Shown piece after piece: positions 10,212 to 20,028 of a stretch of 64,000 bases of DNA. The DNA lies in contig MICF01000005.1 in the NCBI GenBank assembly GCA_001829785.1, positions 248,001-312,000 of the forward strand, written 5' to 3'. The DNA comes from Sulfurimonas sp. RIFOXYD12_FULL_33_39. GTDB lineage: Bacteria > Campylobacterota > Campylobacteria > Campylobacterales > Sulfurimonadaceae. The position numbers and the translations under genes were made by a program. Position 1 is the first letter of the stretch. Each line of letters starts with the position of its first letter. Under the pieces are notes generated by a model. That model was given only the letters and a program-made list of their open reading frames with translations. It made no database searches and was not told the DNA's origin.

Positions 10212-11168
10212 TTAAACTCTAGCTTCTTCACGGCGTTGCAAGTACGCCCACTTAGCATCTACACGCTCTTGCCACTCTTTAATTAAGTATTTGTACTCAT
10301 CTTTAAATAAGTGTTTAAAACGCCCTTGAGCAGCTAAATATTCCTCAACAGGAACAACATTTTTTGGTCTGTACGTAATGTTTAACTCATGTCCGTCAAT
10401 AATCTCATAAAGAGGAAATACTAAAGAGTCAGTTGCTAAATCGGCTATGTTCATAGTGTCTTTTGGGTCAAATTTCCATTCCGTAGTACATGGAGAAACA
10501 GCATTGATAAATACAGGTCCATCAACTGCTAAACCGTGCTGAATTTTCTTTACCATATCTTTCCATTTATTTGGAGCAACTTGAGCAGCATAAGGTATCC
10601 CATGAGCAGCCATAATTGATAGCATATCTTTTTTATTTCTCTTCTCACCGTAACTATTACGTCCTTCAGGAGATGTCGTTGCAGAAGAACCTATCGGGGT
10701 CGAACTTGAACGCTGTCCACCAGTATTTGCATAAACTTCATTATCAAGAACAACATGCATTATGTTATGTCCGCGCTCCATACATCCTGAAATCCATTGA
10801 AAGCCGATATCGTATGATGCGCCGTCACCTGCAAAAGAGACAAACTTTGGAGTTCTTTCAGGCTGTTTTAGGCGACCTTTTTTCTTTAACGCTTTATACA
10901 TAGTCTCAGCACCCGCAATTGCAGTTGAACTGTTTTCAAATCCGATATGAATCCATGAAGCATCCCAAGAAGTATATGGATAAACGGCAGTACAAACTTC
11001 TAAACATCCTGTTGATGCAGAGAGAACCATATCATCATTTGTAGCATTTAATACTTCACGAACGATAATGGAGTGTGCACAACCGGGACACAAAAGGTTT
11101 GCACCTTCAAAACGGTCAGCTGATGTTGAAAACTCTTTTAAGTTTTTAATTTTTTTCATTTCACTCAC
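10212..11168 (-). CDS. porB: pyruvate:ferredoxin oxidoreductase, beta subunit
   Basis: The 318-residue catalytic subunit binds thiamine diphosphate. Visible features are LCPGCAHS near the N terminus (iron-sulphur ligands), GDGASYDIG and the following VLDNEVYANTGGQRS, which together form the TPP/Mg site. The enzyme converts pyruvate and CoA to acetyl-CoA, CO2 and reduced ferredoxin (flavodoxin in Helicobacter), reversibly, linking central metabolism to the reductive TCA cycle in autotrophic Sulfurimonas. It is last of four genes in the order gamma, delta, alpha, beta, 10 nt after porA. Confidence 0.95.
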   Translation of the reverse strand: MSEMKKIKNLKEFSTSADRFEGANLLCPGCAHSIIVREVLNATNDDMVLSASTGCLEVCTAVYPYTSWDASWIHIGFENSSTAIAGAETMYKALKKKGRLKQPERTPKFVSFAGDGASYDIGFQWISGCMERGHNIMHVVLDNEVYANTGGQRSSSTPIGSSATTSPEGRNSYGEKRNKKDMLSIMAAHGIPYAAQVAPNKWKDMVKKIQHGLAVDGPVFINAVSPCTTEWKFDPKDTMNIADLATDSLVFPLYEIIDGHELNITYRPKNVVPVEEYLAAQGRFKHLFKDEYKYLIKEWQERVDAKWAYLQRREEARV

Positions 11169-11178
11169 AGTTTTCTCC

Positions 11179-12402
11179 TTATAAATATGCTAATTTCGGT
11201 CCGCGAACACCGATAAATTGTTGTAATTTTGTGGTAACTTTACCGGCATCTACATTCGCTTGAAGTTCAGTATATAAGTCAACTAGATGTTTTTTAGTTA
11301 AGTCACGACCGCCTAGACCATATACATAGCCAGATAAAAGAGCTTTTGTGTCAGTATTAAAAAGTGCGCCTGCAAGCTCATTAAACAACATACCTGCTGC
11401 ACCGTTTGGAGATGAGCGATCAAGTGCTGCAATAGCTTTCACATCTTTTAATGCATCGATGATTTCAAAGAAAGGAATAGGTCTTAATACTCTAATACCT
11501 ACAACACCTGCTTTTATTCCTTTTGCTCTCATCTCAGTTGCAACTTCACGAGCGGTTTCCACTGAAGAACCCATACACACGACACAGATATCTGCATCAT
11601 CCATATCGTATTTTTCTACTAAATTATATTTACGACCTGTTAATTTTTCAAAATCATCAAAAGCTGTTTGAATTTTAGGTAAAACTTTTGTCATTAAATC
11701 ATTATGTTGACGAGCTTTATGCTCAAAGTGCCAATCCTCTTCAGTTTGAACACCGTGAGTTACCGGATGTTCAAAGTCAAGCATATCATTCATAGGTTTA
11801 TATTCACCTACAAATCCATAAGCAACATCATCACTCAACGGGCTAACACCTTGTGCCGTGTGAGAAGTCATAAAACCGTCTTGGTTAACTATTGCCGGAA
11901 GTCTAACATCATGGTCTTCTGCAACTTTAAATGCTATTAAGTTTAAATCGTATGCCTCTTGAGGAGAGAATGCATCAAGCTGTATCCAACCGCTGTCACG
12001 AACCATATACATATCTGAGTGATCACCGTTAACGTTAAGCGGCGATGCAAGTGCGCGATTTACAAGATTGAGCACGATTGGCAAACGCATACCTGAAGCT
12101 TGATAAAGAGTCTCAGACATAAGAGCAAGACCTTGAGAAGATGTTGCAGTTGCAACACGTCCACCGGCTGCCGCTGCACCTATACATCCTGACATTGCAG
12201 CATGCTCGGATTCAACCATTACAAATTCGCCTTCTACGTAACCATCTGCTAGAAACTTTGCATAACCTTCAACAATAGGAGTTGATGGTGTAATAGGATA
12301 AGCAGCAACAACATCAATCTGACACTGTCTCAAAGCCTGAGCAGCCGCATGATTACCGTCCCATACTTCTATGTCTTTTAGTTCCATTTTATCAAATGCC
12401 AT
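11179..12402 (-). CDS. porA: pyruvate:ferredoxin oxidoreductase, alpha subunit
   Basis: A 407-residue subunit with the pyrimidine-binding domain typical of the family: AAYPITPSTP near residue 35, EGEFVMVESEHAAMSGCIGAA near 55-75, and RVATATSSQGLALM. The C-terminal half carries the transketolase C-like domain (VCMGSSVETAREVA, GVVGIRVLRPIPF). It forms a heterotetramer with the other por products. Its start overlaps the porD stop by one base (position 12402), consistent with translational coupling in the operon. Confidence 0.95.
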   Translation of the reverse strand: MAFDKMELKDIEVWDGNHAAAQALRQCQIDVVAAYPITPSTPIVEGYAKFLADGYVEGEFVMVESEHAAMSGCIGAAAAGGRVATATSSQGLALMSETLYQASGMRLPIVLNLVNRALASPLNVNGDHSDMYMVRDSGWIQLDAFSPQEAYDLNLIAFKVAEDHDVRLPAIVNQDGFMTSHTAQGVSPLSDDVAYGFVGEYKPMNDMLDFEHPVTHGVQTEEDWHFEHKARQHNDLMTKVLPKIQTAFDDFEKLTGRKYNLVEKYDMDDADICVVCMGSSVETAREVATEMRAKGIKAGVVGIRVLRPIPFFEIIDALKDVKAIAALDRSSPNGAAGMLFNELAGALFNTDTKALLSGYVYGLGGRDLTKKHLVDLYTELQANVDAGKVTTKLQQFIGVRGPKLAYL

Positions 12403-12797
12403 TATGCTTCCCCCTCATCTTTTTTAGGCCAGTTTGCAATCTCTGACTCTTCGTCTGATTGTTCTTGGAACATCAACAACGATTTTGGGTTTGTAGGACA
12501 AACCTCTACACAGATACCGCATCCCTTACAGTGATCCATATCCACACCTATTAATTTTTTATCTCTTGAGATGATTGAAACATCCGGACAGTAAACCCAA
12601 CAAAATTGACAATCAATACAATAATCTTTGTTGAATATAGGTTTAATAAGTCTCCAATCAGCTACACTTGCAGTATATGAACTGCTTTGTGAATAATCAC
12701 GGTCTTGTTGCTGAGTTCCTGCTATATCATCTATTTTTCCATTGAAAGTACGAAGCATGGCCCCTATTTCAAATTCATCCCACCCTTTTTTTGTCAT
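12402..12797 (-). CDS. porD: pyruvate:ferredoxin oxidoreductase, delta subunit (2[4Fe-4S] ferredoxin-like)
   Basis: A 131-residue electron-transfer subunit. Two clusters are bound by CIDCQFCWVYCP and CKGCGICVEVCP. The roughly 60-residue N-terminal extension before the ferredoxin fold (Gly-Trp-Asp-Glu-Phe at the start) is typical of Campylobacterota PorD. It passes electrons from the TPP site to ferredoxin or flavodoxin. It lies between porG (10-nt gap) and porA (1-nt overlap). Confidence 0.95.
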   Translation of the reverse strand: MTKKGWDEFEIGAMLRTFNGKIDDIAGTQQQDRDYSQSSSYTASVADWRLIKPIFNKDYCIDCQFCWVYCPDVSIISRDKKLIGVDMDHCKGCGICVEVCPTNPKSLLMFQEQSDEESEIANWPKKDEGEA

Positions 12798-12807
12798 CTT
12801 AAATCCC

Positions 12808-13365
12808 TTATTTCACTTCATCAAAAGCGCGTTGAATAGCAATCATATTTGCATCAATAATCTTTTGTGGTAATTTTCCAAGAATTCTTTGCATACTCTC
12901 TTTAAAAAAATCCATCTCATACATTCCGGAAACTTTCATAAATGCACCGAGCATCGGTGTATTTGGAATTGGACGACCTATAGTTTCGTTTGCAATCGTT
13001 ATACAATCAACCGTATAAACCTCTTTACCTTCTAGTTTAGGTTGAGCTTTAATTAGCTCCTCAGTAGTTAAATGTGTCGTAATAATATATTTTGTACTAT
13101 CTTTATGATTTATCGTAACGTCTGCCGTAAATACTAATGCAGGGTCAATAACAAAAACATAATCGGGTCTCATATATTTTTCATGATTCATAATCACTTT
13201 ATCATCTACACGGTTGTAAGCCGTCATTGCAGCACCACGTTTTGCAGATCCATAAAATGCAAATGCTTGAACGTGCTTACCGGTCGTAGAAATAACATCC
13301 GCCAAACCTTTAGCACCAGTAACAGCACCTTGTCCAGCACGACTATGCCATCTTATTTCTAGCAT
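12808..13365 (-). CDS. porG: pyruvate:ferredoxin oxidoreductase, gamma subunit
   Basis: A 185-residue subunit of the POR/IOR gamma family, with the characteristic opening IRWHSRAGQGAVTGAK (porC in Helicobacter nomenclature). It is the first gene of the por operon; the roughly 120-bp gap upstream, before the end of the HAD gene, should hold the promoter. The start ATG follows a GGAG ribosome site. Gene order G-D-A-B is the same as in Helicobacter pylori, which separates this enzyme from the paralogous 2-oxoglutarate oxidoreductase (OorDABC). Confidence 0.94.
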   Translation of the reverse strand: MLEIRWHSRAGQGAVTGAKGLADVISTTGKHVQAFAFYGSAKRGAAMTAYNRVDDKVIMNHEKYMRPDYVFVIDPALVFTADVTINHKDSTKYIITTHLTTEELIKAQPKLEGKEVYTVDCITIANETIGRPIPNTPMLGAFMKVSGMYEMDFFKESMQRILGKLPQKIIDANMIAIQRAFDEVK

Positions 13366-13488
13366 AAACTCTCCTTCTATTTAATAAATATATACGAACC
13401 TTGATTCTATTTTACCCCTTATTTTAGACAAGTTGCTCTTAAAAATAGCTTGATACTTTACTCTTTTTTAATAACTGTATGAAGTGTG

Positions 13489-14127
13489 TTATTTTTTCCT
13501 ATTTTTAAGATATCCTACCGCTTCTAGTGCATCATTCAATATAACATTTGTGAACATTTTCAATGTTTCTAGCTTATCGTAACCGCTTAAAACTCCTATT
13601 GAATTAATATTTGCCGCCTTAGCGGCAATTAAATCCAATTTTGTATCGCCAATCATCCAAATTTCTCTATTTTTTGTATCTAATTTTTCTAAAGCTTTTA
13701 TTATTGGCTCAGCGTGAGGTTTTGGGTTTTGCACATCCTCTCTGCCTATTAGTACCTCAAAATGGTGCATTATTTCAAAATGCTCCATTAATACCTTTGA
13801 ATATCGTCCTGTTTTTGTTGTAACTATTCCCAAAGTGGCAAACTGACTTGCCAATTCTACAGCCTCTTTGGCATTTTTTAAAAGCTCAGTTTTTTTAGTT
13901 GATATGTCGCTGTAATGCTTTTTGTATGTAGAAATAATTTCAGAAATCACACCCTTTTCTACTCCTAAATTTTCATACATGATATCAAGCGGATAACCTA
14001 TAAGCGATTTTATCTCTTCATCATCTCTTCTTTGAAGTTTGTGAAAATCAAAAGAGTGGTGAAACGACTCCAAAATTGCTTCAGTTGAGTCAATAAGCGT
14101 TCCGTCTAAATCAAATAATATTATCAT
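13489..14127 (-). CDS. HAD-superfamily hydrolase, phosphoglycolate-phosphatase-like
   Basis: A 212-residue HAD hydrolase. Motif I is FDLDGTLIDST (residues 4-14) with nucleophile and acid aspartates; motif II threonine is in VTTKTGR; motif III lysine in NPKPHAEP; motif IV is IGDTKLDL. The cap inserted after motif I is the small helical type of phosphoglycolate phosphatase and beta-phosphoglucomutase relatives. The substrate cannot be told from sequence; phosphoglycolate is the default guess for an autotroph. It starts 7 nt after the stop of the upstream substrate-binding protein gene, so the two are probably co-transcribed. Confidence 0.88.
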   Translation of the reverse strand: MIILFDLDGTLIDSTEAILESFHHSFDFHKLQRRDDEEIKSLIGYPLDIMYENLGVEKGVISEIISTYKKHYSDISTKKTELLKNAKEAVELASQFATLGIVTTKTGRYSKVLMEHFEIMHHFEVLIGREDVQNPKPHAEPIIKALEKLDTKNREIWMIGDTKLDLIAAKAANINSIGVLSGYDKLETLKMFTNVILNDALEAVGYLKNRKK

Positions 14128-14134
14128 AAATTCT

Positions 14135-15631
14135 CTATTTCTCCCATTTTATGTAATTATGCCAGATTCCACTAGGGCTTGGCTGAATATTTTTTATCTC
14201 TTTGCTAACAGTAGTTATCGAGTTTGGAATAAATAAAAAAAGATACGGATTTTCATCTGTAATTATTTTAAACATCTCCCTCCAAAGAGCAGATAATTTT
14301 TGAGCATCTATCATACTTTGAGACTCTTCAATCATTTTGTTTATTTTTGGATTGTGGTAACCGACCAAATTAAAACCGCCCTGCTTGTCATTATCGCTGT
14401 GCCAGAACATGTACGGATCTGGCGTAGGAGAAAGTCCCCATCCAAGAAGCACACTGTCAAATTTGTGAGGAAAAACCACCATATTTAAAAATGCCTGCCA
14501 CTCCATAACCCTAAGTGTAACTATTACACCCGCTTTTTTTAACTGATGCTGAAGTATTTGAGCGGCATAAGGTCTTATTTCACTTGAGTTTGAAGTTGCT
14601 ATCTCAAATGTAAATGGATTCTCTTCATCATAACCCGCCTCTTTTAAAAGTTCTTTTGCTCTTTTTATATTTTGAACAGGTGCTTTTACGTCTTCATTAA
14701 ATGCTTTTGTTGCCGGTAAAAAAGGTCCTGTACACACTTTTGCATGACCAAAAAAAAGAATTTTAACCAACTCTTCCCTATCTATTGCTAATGAGAGTGC
14801 TTCTCTTATTTTTGAATTTTTGAATTTTTCTAAGCGTAAATTAAAACCTAGATAAGTATAGGATTGTGAAATATTTTCATAGATATTAAATTTTTTAAAA
14901 AAGTCATCGCTTAGCTGTCTCTCATACTGCATAGGTTCAATACTTCCGACATCCAAAGCGGATGATTTTAACATCAAAAAACGTGTCATCGGGTCTGCTA
15001 TGACATGAAAAGAAATTTTGTCTATCTTTGTTCTGCCTTCAAAATACTCATCAAATGCTCCAAGAATAATATTTTTAGAGTGTTCTAACTGCTCTAGCTT
15101 ATATGCACCCGTTCCTATTGGATTTGCATTAAAACTTGAGTTCATTAGGTTTTGCTCATCTTTTAATACATGTTGCGGTAAAATCCCCATCATCCAAGTC
15201 TCTAATGCCTTAAAATATGGCTCTTTATATCTAACCTTTACCGTAAAATCATCAAGCGCCTCTACACTACGGACAAACCTAAAACTTGCACTATACGGTG
15301 AGCTTATTTTTGGAGAAACAAGTACACTGTATGTAAAGACTACATCTTTTGCACTAAATTTTTCTCCGTCATGCCACTTAACATTTTTATGAAGTTTAAA
15401 AATAAGAGTTTTATCATCTTCAAAATAGAACTCTTCTGCCAAATCGCCTATAATCGTAGATAAATCTTTGTCATACTTAACAAGCCCGTTAAATAAAAAG
15501 CCGGTAATTTCTGATGAACTTGAATCAGTTGCTAAAATAGGGTTTAACCTTGCCGGATTTGTAGATGTAGCTAAATGAAGCGTAGAAGAGAAAAGATTTA
15601 GTGATAAAAATAGAATTAGAAGATATCGCAA
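14135..15631 (-). CDS. ABC transporter periplasmic substrate-binding protein, family 5 (peptide/nickel type)
   Basis: A 498-residue exported protein: a short signal peptide (hydrophobic residues 3-15, LLILFLSLNLFSS) precedes the family-5 binding-protein fold. Diagnostic stretches are NPARLNPILATDSSS, LHKNVKWHDGEKFSAKDVVFTY near 80-102 and the REALSLAIDREELV helix near 260. This family captures oligopeptides, opines or nickel chelates for an ABC importer. No permease or ATPase gene is adjacent, so partners must be encoded elsewhere. It is followed directly by the HAD gene. Confidence 0.88.
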   Translation of the reverse strand: MRYLLILFLSLNLFSSTLHLATSTNPARLNPILATDSSSSEITGFLFNGLVKYDKDLSTIIGDLAEEFYFEDDKTLIFKLHKNVKWHDGEKFSAKDVVFTYSVLVSPKISSPYSASFRFVRSVEALDDFTVKVRYKEPYFKALETWMMGILPQHVLKDEQNLMNSSFNANPIGTGAYKLEQLEHSKNIILGAFDEYFEGRTKIDKISFHVIADPMTRFLMLKSSALDVGSIEPMQYERQLSDDFFKKFNIYENISQSYTYLGFNLRLEKFKNSKIREALSLAIDREELVKILFFGHAKVCTGPFLPATKAFNEDVKAPVQNIKRAKELLKEAGYDEENPFTFEIATSNSSEIRPYAAQILQHQLKKAGVIVTLRVMEWQAFLNMVVFPHKFDSVLLGWGLSPTPDPYMFWHSDNDKQGGFNLVGYHNPKINKMIEESQSMIDAQKLSALWREMFKIITDENPYLFLFIPNSITTVSKEIKNIQPSPSGIWHNYIKWEK

Positions 15632-15703
15632 AATTACTCTTTTTTTGAGTGATTATACCAAAGATAATTTAGAGTTGTTGTTAATGAAAAGTAGAAAAAG
15701 AAG

Positions 15704-15730
15704 TTTTACAGTGCAAAAAGCACTGTAAAA
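15704..15730 (-). terminator. terminator hairpin after rpsI
   Basis: Perfect 11-bp arms TTTTACAGTGC (15704-15714) and GCACTGTAAAA (15720-15730) with a 5-nt loop, followed on the minus strand by a T-rich tract. It lies just past the rpsI stop and before the substrate-binding protein gene. Confidence 0.75.
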
Positions 15731-15746
15731 AAAGTTCTTGTAACGA

Positions 15747-16136
15747 TTAACGTTTTGAGAACTGACGAGAACGACGAGCTTTGCGCTTGCCCGGCTTTTT
15801 ACGCTCAACAACACGTGAATCACGAGTCATCATACCCTCAGGTTTTAGTATAGCTTTCAACTCAGGGTTAAATTTAACTAATGCACGAGAGATACCGTGA
15901 CGAAGTGCGTCTGCTTGACCACCGAAACCGCCACCTAATGTTGTAGCTACGATATCAACAGATGTATCTTGTTTAGTTAGAGCAAGAGGTTGTTTAACAC
16001 GAAGTTTTTTTGCCTCTAATCCGCCTAACCACGCATCTAATGAAAGACCGTTTATGCTCATATTCCCACTACCTGGAGTTAACCATACTTTTGCTATTGA
16101 TGCCTTACGACGTCCCGTTGCATATATTTTTGCCAT
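15747..16136 (-). CDS. rpsI: 30S ribosomal protein S9
   Basis: A 129-residue protein with full S9 signature: [14 protein letters not shown] at the start, [19 protein letters not shown] in the middle, and the basic tail ending SRQFSKR that reaches the P-site tRNA. It lies 10 nt after rplM in the universal L13-S9 order. Confidence 0.98.
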   Translation of the reverse strand: MAKIYATGRRKASIAKVWLTPGSGNMSINGLSLDAWLGGLEAKKLRVKQPLALTKQDTSVDIVATTLGGGFGGQADALRHGISRALVKFNPELKAILKPEGMMTRDSRVVERKKPGKRKARRSRQFSKR

Positions 16137-16146
16137 CTGGTTATCC

Positions 16147-16569
16147 TTACTTAGCTAATTGTGCAGAGTGAGGATGCTCAGCACCTGCATAAATTTTTAA
16201 TTTTTTAATCATTTTAGCACCAAGCTTAGTTTTAGGAAGCATACCGCGAGTAGCTAATTTGTAAAGCTTCTCAGGATTTTTTTCTAAAAGTTCAGTCATT
16301 TTAGTACTTTTAACACTACCGAAGTAGCCAGAGTATGAAAAATACTCTTTGTTAGCAATTTTGCCAAGACCGTTGAATTTTGCTTTAGAAGCGTTAACTA
16401 CTACTACATAGTCTCCACAGTCGATATTTGGAGTAAAACATGGTTTGTTTTTACCGCGAAGTATTGTTGCAACTTCAGTAATAATACGACCAAAAGTTTT
16501 ACCTTCAGCATCAATCAAAACCCATTTTTGATCGATTTGTTCAGGAGTTGCAATTTTCGTAAATTTCAT
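16147..16569 (-). CDS. rplM: 50S ribosomal protein L13
   Basis: L13 binds 23S rRNA early in 50S assembly. Family features are [42 protein letters not shown] and the MLPKTKLG region. The longest frame starts at a TTG (16584), but ATG 16569 gives the conserved [11 protein letters not shown] start and has an AAAGG ribosome site about 9 nt upstream, so I use it (140 residues). It is first in the rplM-rpsI operon. Confidence 0.97.
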   Translation of the reverse strand: MKFTKIATPEQIDQKWVLIDAEGKTFGRIITEVATILRGKNKPCFTPNIDCGDYVVVVNASKAKFNGLGKIANKEYFSYSGYFGSVKSTKMTELLEKNPEKLYKLATRGMLPKTKLGAKMIKKLKIYAGAEHPHSAQLAK

Positions 16570-16696
16570 TCTTGAACCTTTCAAGTAATTTTCTTAACAT
16601 CAACATATTTAATGCCTGTTTAATTGGCGAAAGTATATCTTCTTTTGCTTATAAGAAACTTAATTTATGGTTTTTTTAAGGTTTATCGGAGTGTAG

Positions 16697-17227
16697 TTAG
16701 TTTTGTCTGCTTGATAACTCTTGCTCACCAACAGCAAGTCGTTTTGCATACATAAAGCGTTGTTTATAGTATCTTTTATTTATCGTATCGTATTGAACTC
16801 GCTTACTTCTAAACGAAGCATGTATAATCTGCCCGTTTCCTGCATAAATTGCTACATGTGATGGTTCTCTCTTTTTATATGTACGGTAAAAGAGCAAATC
16901 TCCGACTTGCAAATCTTTAACATCGACTTTAAAACCATATTTTGACTGTTCTGCCGCTGACCTAGGAAGCGACAATCCAAGCTGCTCAAAAACTTGTTTT
17001 GTAAATCCGGAACAATCTGTTTTAGAAGTATTTTTACTGCCAAATCCATAAGATGCACCTAAATACTCTTCAGCTTTTGAAATAATTTTATTTTTTTCTG
17101 ATGATTTCTCTTCTATCTTATCTATAAGAAGATACGGGGATTTAAAGCGGGTTTTATGATGCGCTTTAGCATCAAGATGAGTTCCAAAAAGAACAAAAAG
17201 AGCTATTAATAGATATTTTTTTCTCAT
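16697..17227 (-). CDS. secreted NlpC/P60-family cell-wall peptidase
   Basis: A 176-residue exported protein with a signal peptide (about residues 1-20, ending LDAKA) and a C-terminal NlpC/P60 cysteine-peptidase domain. The catalytic set is clear: Cys72 in TDCSGFT, His124 in PSHVAIYAG and His136 in IIHASF. Such enzymes cleave D-Glu-gamma-diaminopimelate bonds in peptidoglycan stem peptides. No SH3 or LysM targeting domain is present. It stands alone between the addA 3' end and the rplM promoter region. Confidence 0.9.
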   Translation of the reverse strand: MRKKYLLIALFVLFGTHLDAKAHHKTRFKSPYLLIDKIEEKSSEKNKIISKAEEYLGASYGFGSKNTSKTDCSGFTKQVFEQLGLSLPRSAAEQSKYGFKVDVKDLQVGDLLFYRTYKKREPSHVAIYAGNGQIIHASFRSKRVQYDTINKRYYKQRFMYAKRLAVGEQELSSRQN

Positions 17228-17297
17228 TTTGCTCCCTTGTTCTTTATATTTGCCGATAATTATAGACTTACAAAACTTTGATACAGATTACACCGAA

Positions 17298-20027
17298 TTA
17301 AAAAATTTTAACTATTTTTACACTTTTTTCTAATAAATAACAGATATAACCATCTACCTCATCCCCCGTAATCTCCTTTACGGCGTTTATGTAATATGAA
17401 ACTTGTTTTACATGATGTCGTGCATATGATAGAGAGCTTTTATAGTCAATAACGCTCCATCGTGATTCATTTTTTACCAATAAATCTATGTATCTGAGAT
17501 TTTTTTTATATCTAATCGCCTTTTCTCTGTAACACTCGCCGTTTACCAAAGAGATAAACTCCTTATTTTCTAAAAGCATTTTTACTCTGCCAAGTATCTC
17601 CTCAATCTCATCATTTTCTAAAGTATAACCGTATTTATTCATCATCATATCTTTTGCATGAGGTATATTTTGCTCCTTAAACTCTCCTAGCATCTCTAAC
17701 ATGTAGTGCATTGCAAGACCGAAGTTTATAGACTTTAAATCTTCATACTGTTCCTGTTCAAGTGCCAAAATATCGCTTTGAGTTCCGTAATAAAGCGGCT
17801 TATAATCTAAAGGCTGAAACTCTGTTTTAACTGCTAAATTTGTATTCTTTTGTTTACATGTCAAAATTCCGAGTTTTATACATGAGGCCTTTAGGGTTAA
17901 ATCTAAAATATCAAACATTGAGTCTTTTGATTTTAAAACAACAAACAGGTTTTTTTTGGCTCTCGTAAATGCGACATACAAAGCATTGAGACTGTCTTCG
18001 TAAATAAGAGCCTTCTCTTTTTTGAGCGCATTTGCATAATTTTTGTCTATCTCATCTCTTCCTTTTATGCGGAGATAGATATTTTTTAGAGTTATGCCCT
18101 CATACTCATAGATAATTGCATCACGAGAAGGCGGAGCTTTTTTAAGTCTGTCCATAACGATTACATGTTCATACTCCAAACCTTTTGATTTATGCACGGT
18201 AAGGACTCGCACGCCGCTTAACTCGGAAGCCGCAGCACTCATATCAAGCCTCTCGTACTCAAACAAAAGTGCTTCTATATCGCTCTGATTTGAGAGTGCA
18301 TTTAAAAATCTCACAAGATTAAAATCATCGCTAAAAAGACCAAACTCTTTTATGGCATCTTTAACAATATCTAAGATTTTTACTTTGTTAAAATCAACTC
18401 TTTTAATGCTTTTTACTTCCCCAGAGATAAGAGCAAAAAAGTTGTACATGTAGATATCTTCGCCGAAGTATTGGTACTTTAGATACTCTAAAACGGCTTT
18501 AACGCTTTTTTGATTGATAAGTTTTGTAGTCGTCTCGGTCACGACATCTATGCCCACAGAGTGAAGCGTCTGTTTTACTTCTTCGCCGTCGCCGTTTGTA
18601 GCGCATAAAACGGCTATCTCGTTAATATCTGCACCTAAGCTTATAAGTCTCTTTACCTGAGTCGTTACCTCTTCTAAAAGCTCATCGTTTTGTATAACCT
18701 CGACATAGCCGCCGTTTGCATCTGCCTTAACTAACTGAGGAGTATAGTTTTTTATTTTATCTACAAAAACACTGTTTACAAATTCGACAATCTCTTTTTG
18801 TGAGCGGTAATTTGTCAGAAGTTTTTCTACATGTGTGTTATTCTCACTTCTTACCGTATCAAACAGAGCGCTCACCCCGCCGCGAAATCTGTAAATGGAC
18901 TGCTTTACATCTCCGACAAAAAAGAAACTTCCGTTGTCAAAAATGCCCTTGCCGGATGTTATCTCATCTATAAGCGGTTTTAAAATCTCATACTGCAAAA
19001 TGCTAGTGTCTTGAAACTCGTCAAGTAACATGTGCTCAATCTGGGAATCAAGCCTAAAGTATAAAAACTCGCTGTCGTTTATAAGGTTTAGAATCTCATA
19101 AACAAGGTATGTCACATCACTAAAACTAAGCTCGCTATCATCCATGTAAAGTGCTTTTTTGCTCTTTTTGTATATGTCACTCAGCTCTTTTAGGGCTGCA
19201 AAGAAATTCTGCTCTTTGGCTCTGTTTTGATTTTTTAGAGCCTCTTGTATCTTAAATAACAATTCATCCATCACGGGAGTAAAACACTTTTTAAAAGTGC
19301 TGTAATTTAGACTCTCTCTGCCAATCCAAGCTTTGGCGATAAGCTCGTCAAAACTCTCTGCCTGCACTGATTTGATGGCGGTTGAAGAAGCATCTTTGCA
19401 TGACTCTACAATCTTTCTCAGCTCTGACATGTAGAGCATCGCTTGTTGTTCAAACTCTAAATAATCCTGCTTTTTAAACTCTATATCTTTTAGCTCTGAA
19501 AACTTTATATAAAACTCGTCCAAGAGTCCAAATATATCCGTAAGTCTTTTGTTCGACTGCAAAGAGAGCGTTACAAGCGTCTCTTTTTTGCCTGCAACGC
19601 TTACCTCTTTTAAAAACCGTGAGAGAAGTTTAAGCTCATGCTGAGAAGAAAATGTCGAAAAATCCGGCATCAAAGAGGCGTATAGAGAGAATTTTCTAAG
19701 TATGGAAGTAAAGAAACTGTCTATCGTCATAATCTTAGTATGCGAGTTTAAAAACTCATTTAGGATTCTTTGACGATTTTGCAAAAGATACTCTTTTGAG
19801 AAACCCGTAACTTTTACTATCTCGTCAAGTTCTCCTCTGTGTTCAAGCTCCTCTAATGTCGATACTATTCTCTCTTGCATCTCATTTGCGGCTTTGTTGG
19901 TAAAAGTGAGTGCCAAAATCTTAGACGGCGATGCACCCAAAAAAAGCAGACTAAGATAACGCACGACAAGCATAAAAGTCTTTCCGCTTCCCGCACTCGC
20001 CTCGTAGGCTAGGTTATTTATGAACAT
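17298..20027 (-). CDS. addA: AddA/RecB-like helicase-nuclease
   Basis: A 909-residue UvrD-type helicase with C-terminal nuclease, one half of the AddAB enzyme that processes double-strand ends for RecA. Helicase motifs: Walker A ASAGSGKT (9-16), LTFTNKAANEM, LLDEFQDTS (Walker B), VGDVKQSIYRFRGG, LTNYRSQ, TVHKSKGLEYEHV and VAFTRAKKNL. The nuclease domain shows GLAMHYML and the PD-(D/E)XK core VIDYKSS. It is somewhat short for AddA, as usual in Campylobacterota. It follows the VF530 gene by 1 nt. Its partner addB lies 6.2 kb upstream beyond accessory genes. Confidence 0.92.
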   Translation of the reverse strand: MFINNLAYEASAGSGKTFMLVVRYLSLLFLGASPSKILALTFTNKAANEMQERIVSTLEELEHRGELDEIVKVTGFSKEYLLQNRQRILNEFLNSHTKIMTIDSFFTSILRKFSLYASLMPDFSTFSSQHELKLLSRFLKEVSVAGKKETLVTLSLQSNKRLTDIFGLLDEFYIKFSELKDIEFKKQDYLEFEQQAMLYMSELRKIVESCKDASSTAIKSVQAESFDELIAKAWIGRESLNYSTFKKCFTPVMDELLFKIQEALKNQNRAKEQNFFAALKELSDIYKKSKKALYMDDSELSFSDVTYLVYEILNLINDSEFLYFRLDSQIEHMLLDEFQDTSILQYEILKPLIDEITSGKGIFDNGSFFFVGDVKQSIYRFRGGVSALFDTVRSENNTHVEKLLTNYRSQKEIVEFVNSVFVDKIKNYTPQLVKADANGGYVEVIQNDELLEEVTTQVKRLISLGADINEIAVLCATNGDGEEVKQTLHSVGIDVVTETTTKLINQKSVKAVLEYLKYQYFGEDIYMYNFFALISGEVKSIKRVDFNKVKILDIVKDAIKEFGLFSDDFNLVRFLNALSNQSDIEALLFEYERLDMSAAASELSGVRVLTVHKSKGLEYEHVIVMDRLKKAPPSRDAIIYEYEGITLKNIYLRIKGRDEIDKNYANALKKEKALIYEDSLNALYVAFTRAKKNLFVVLKSKDSMFDILDLTLKASCIKLGILTCKQKNTNLAVKTEFQPLDYKPLYYGTQSDILALEQEQYEDLKSINFGLAMHYMLEMLGEFKEQNIPHAKDMMMNKYGYTLENDEIEEILGRVKMLLENKEFISLVNGECYREKAIRYKKNLRYIDLLVKNESRWSVIDYKSSLSYARHHVKQVSYYINAVKEITGDEVDGYICYLLEKSVKIVKIF

Positions 20028-20028
20028 C

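Noticed and set aside
10616..10903. 95-residue plus-strand frame opposite porB
   Set aside because: Shadow of a highly conserved gene; no coding signal of its own.
16570..16584. TTG start of rplM
   Set aside because: The TTG overlaps the ribosome site of the ATG at 16569; the extra five residues are not typical of L13.
18000..20000. Gabija-type or other defence helicase instead of AddA
   Set aside because: Full UvrD motifs plus C-terminal PD-(D/E)XK nuclease and an AddB partner with iron-sulphur cysteines fit AddAB; no OLD/TOPRIM partner is present.
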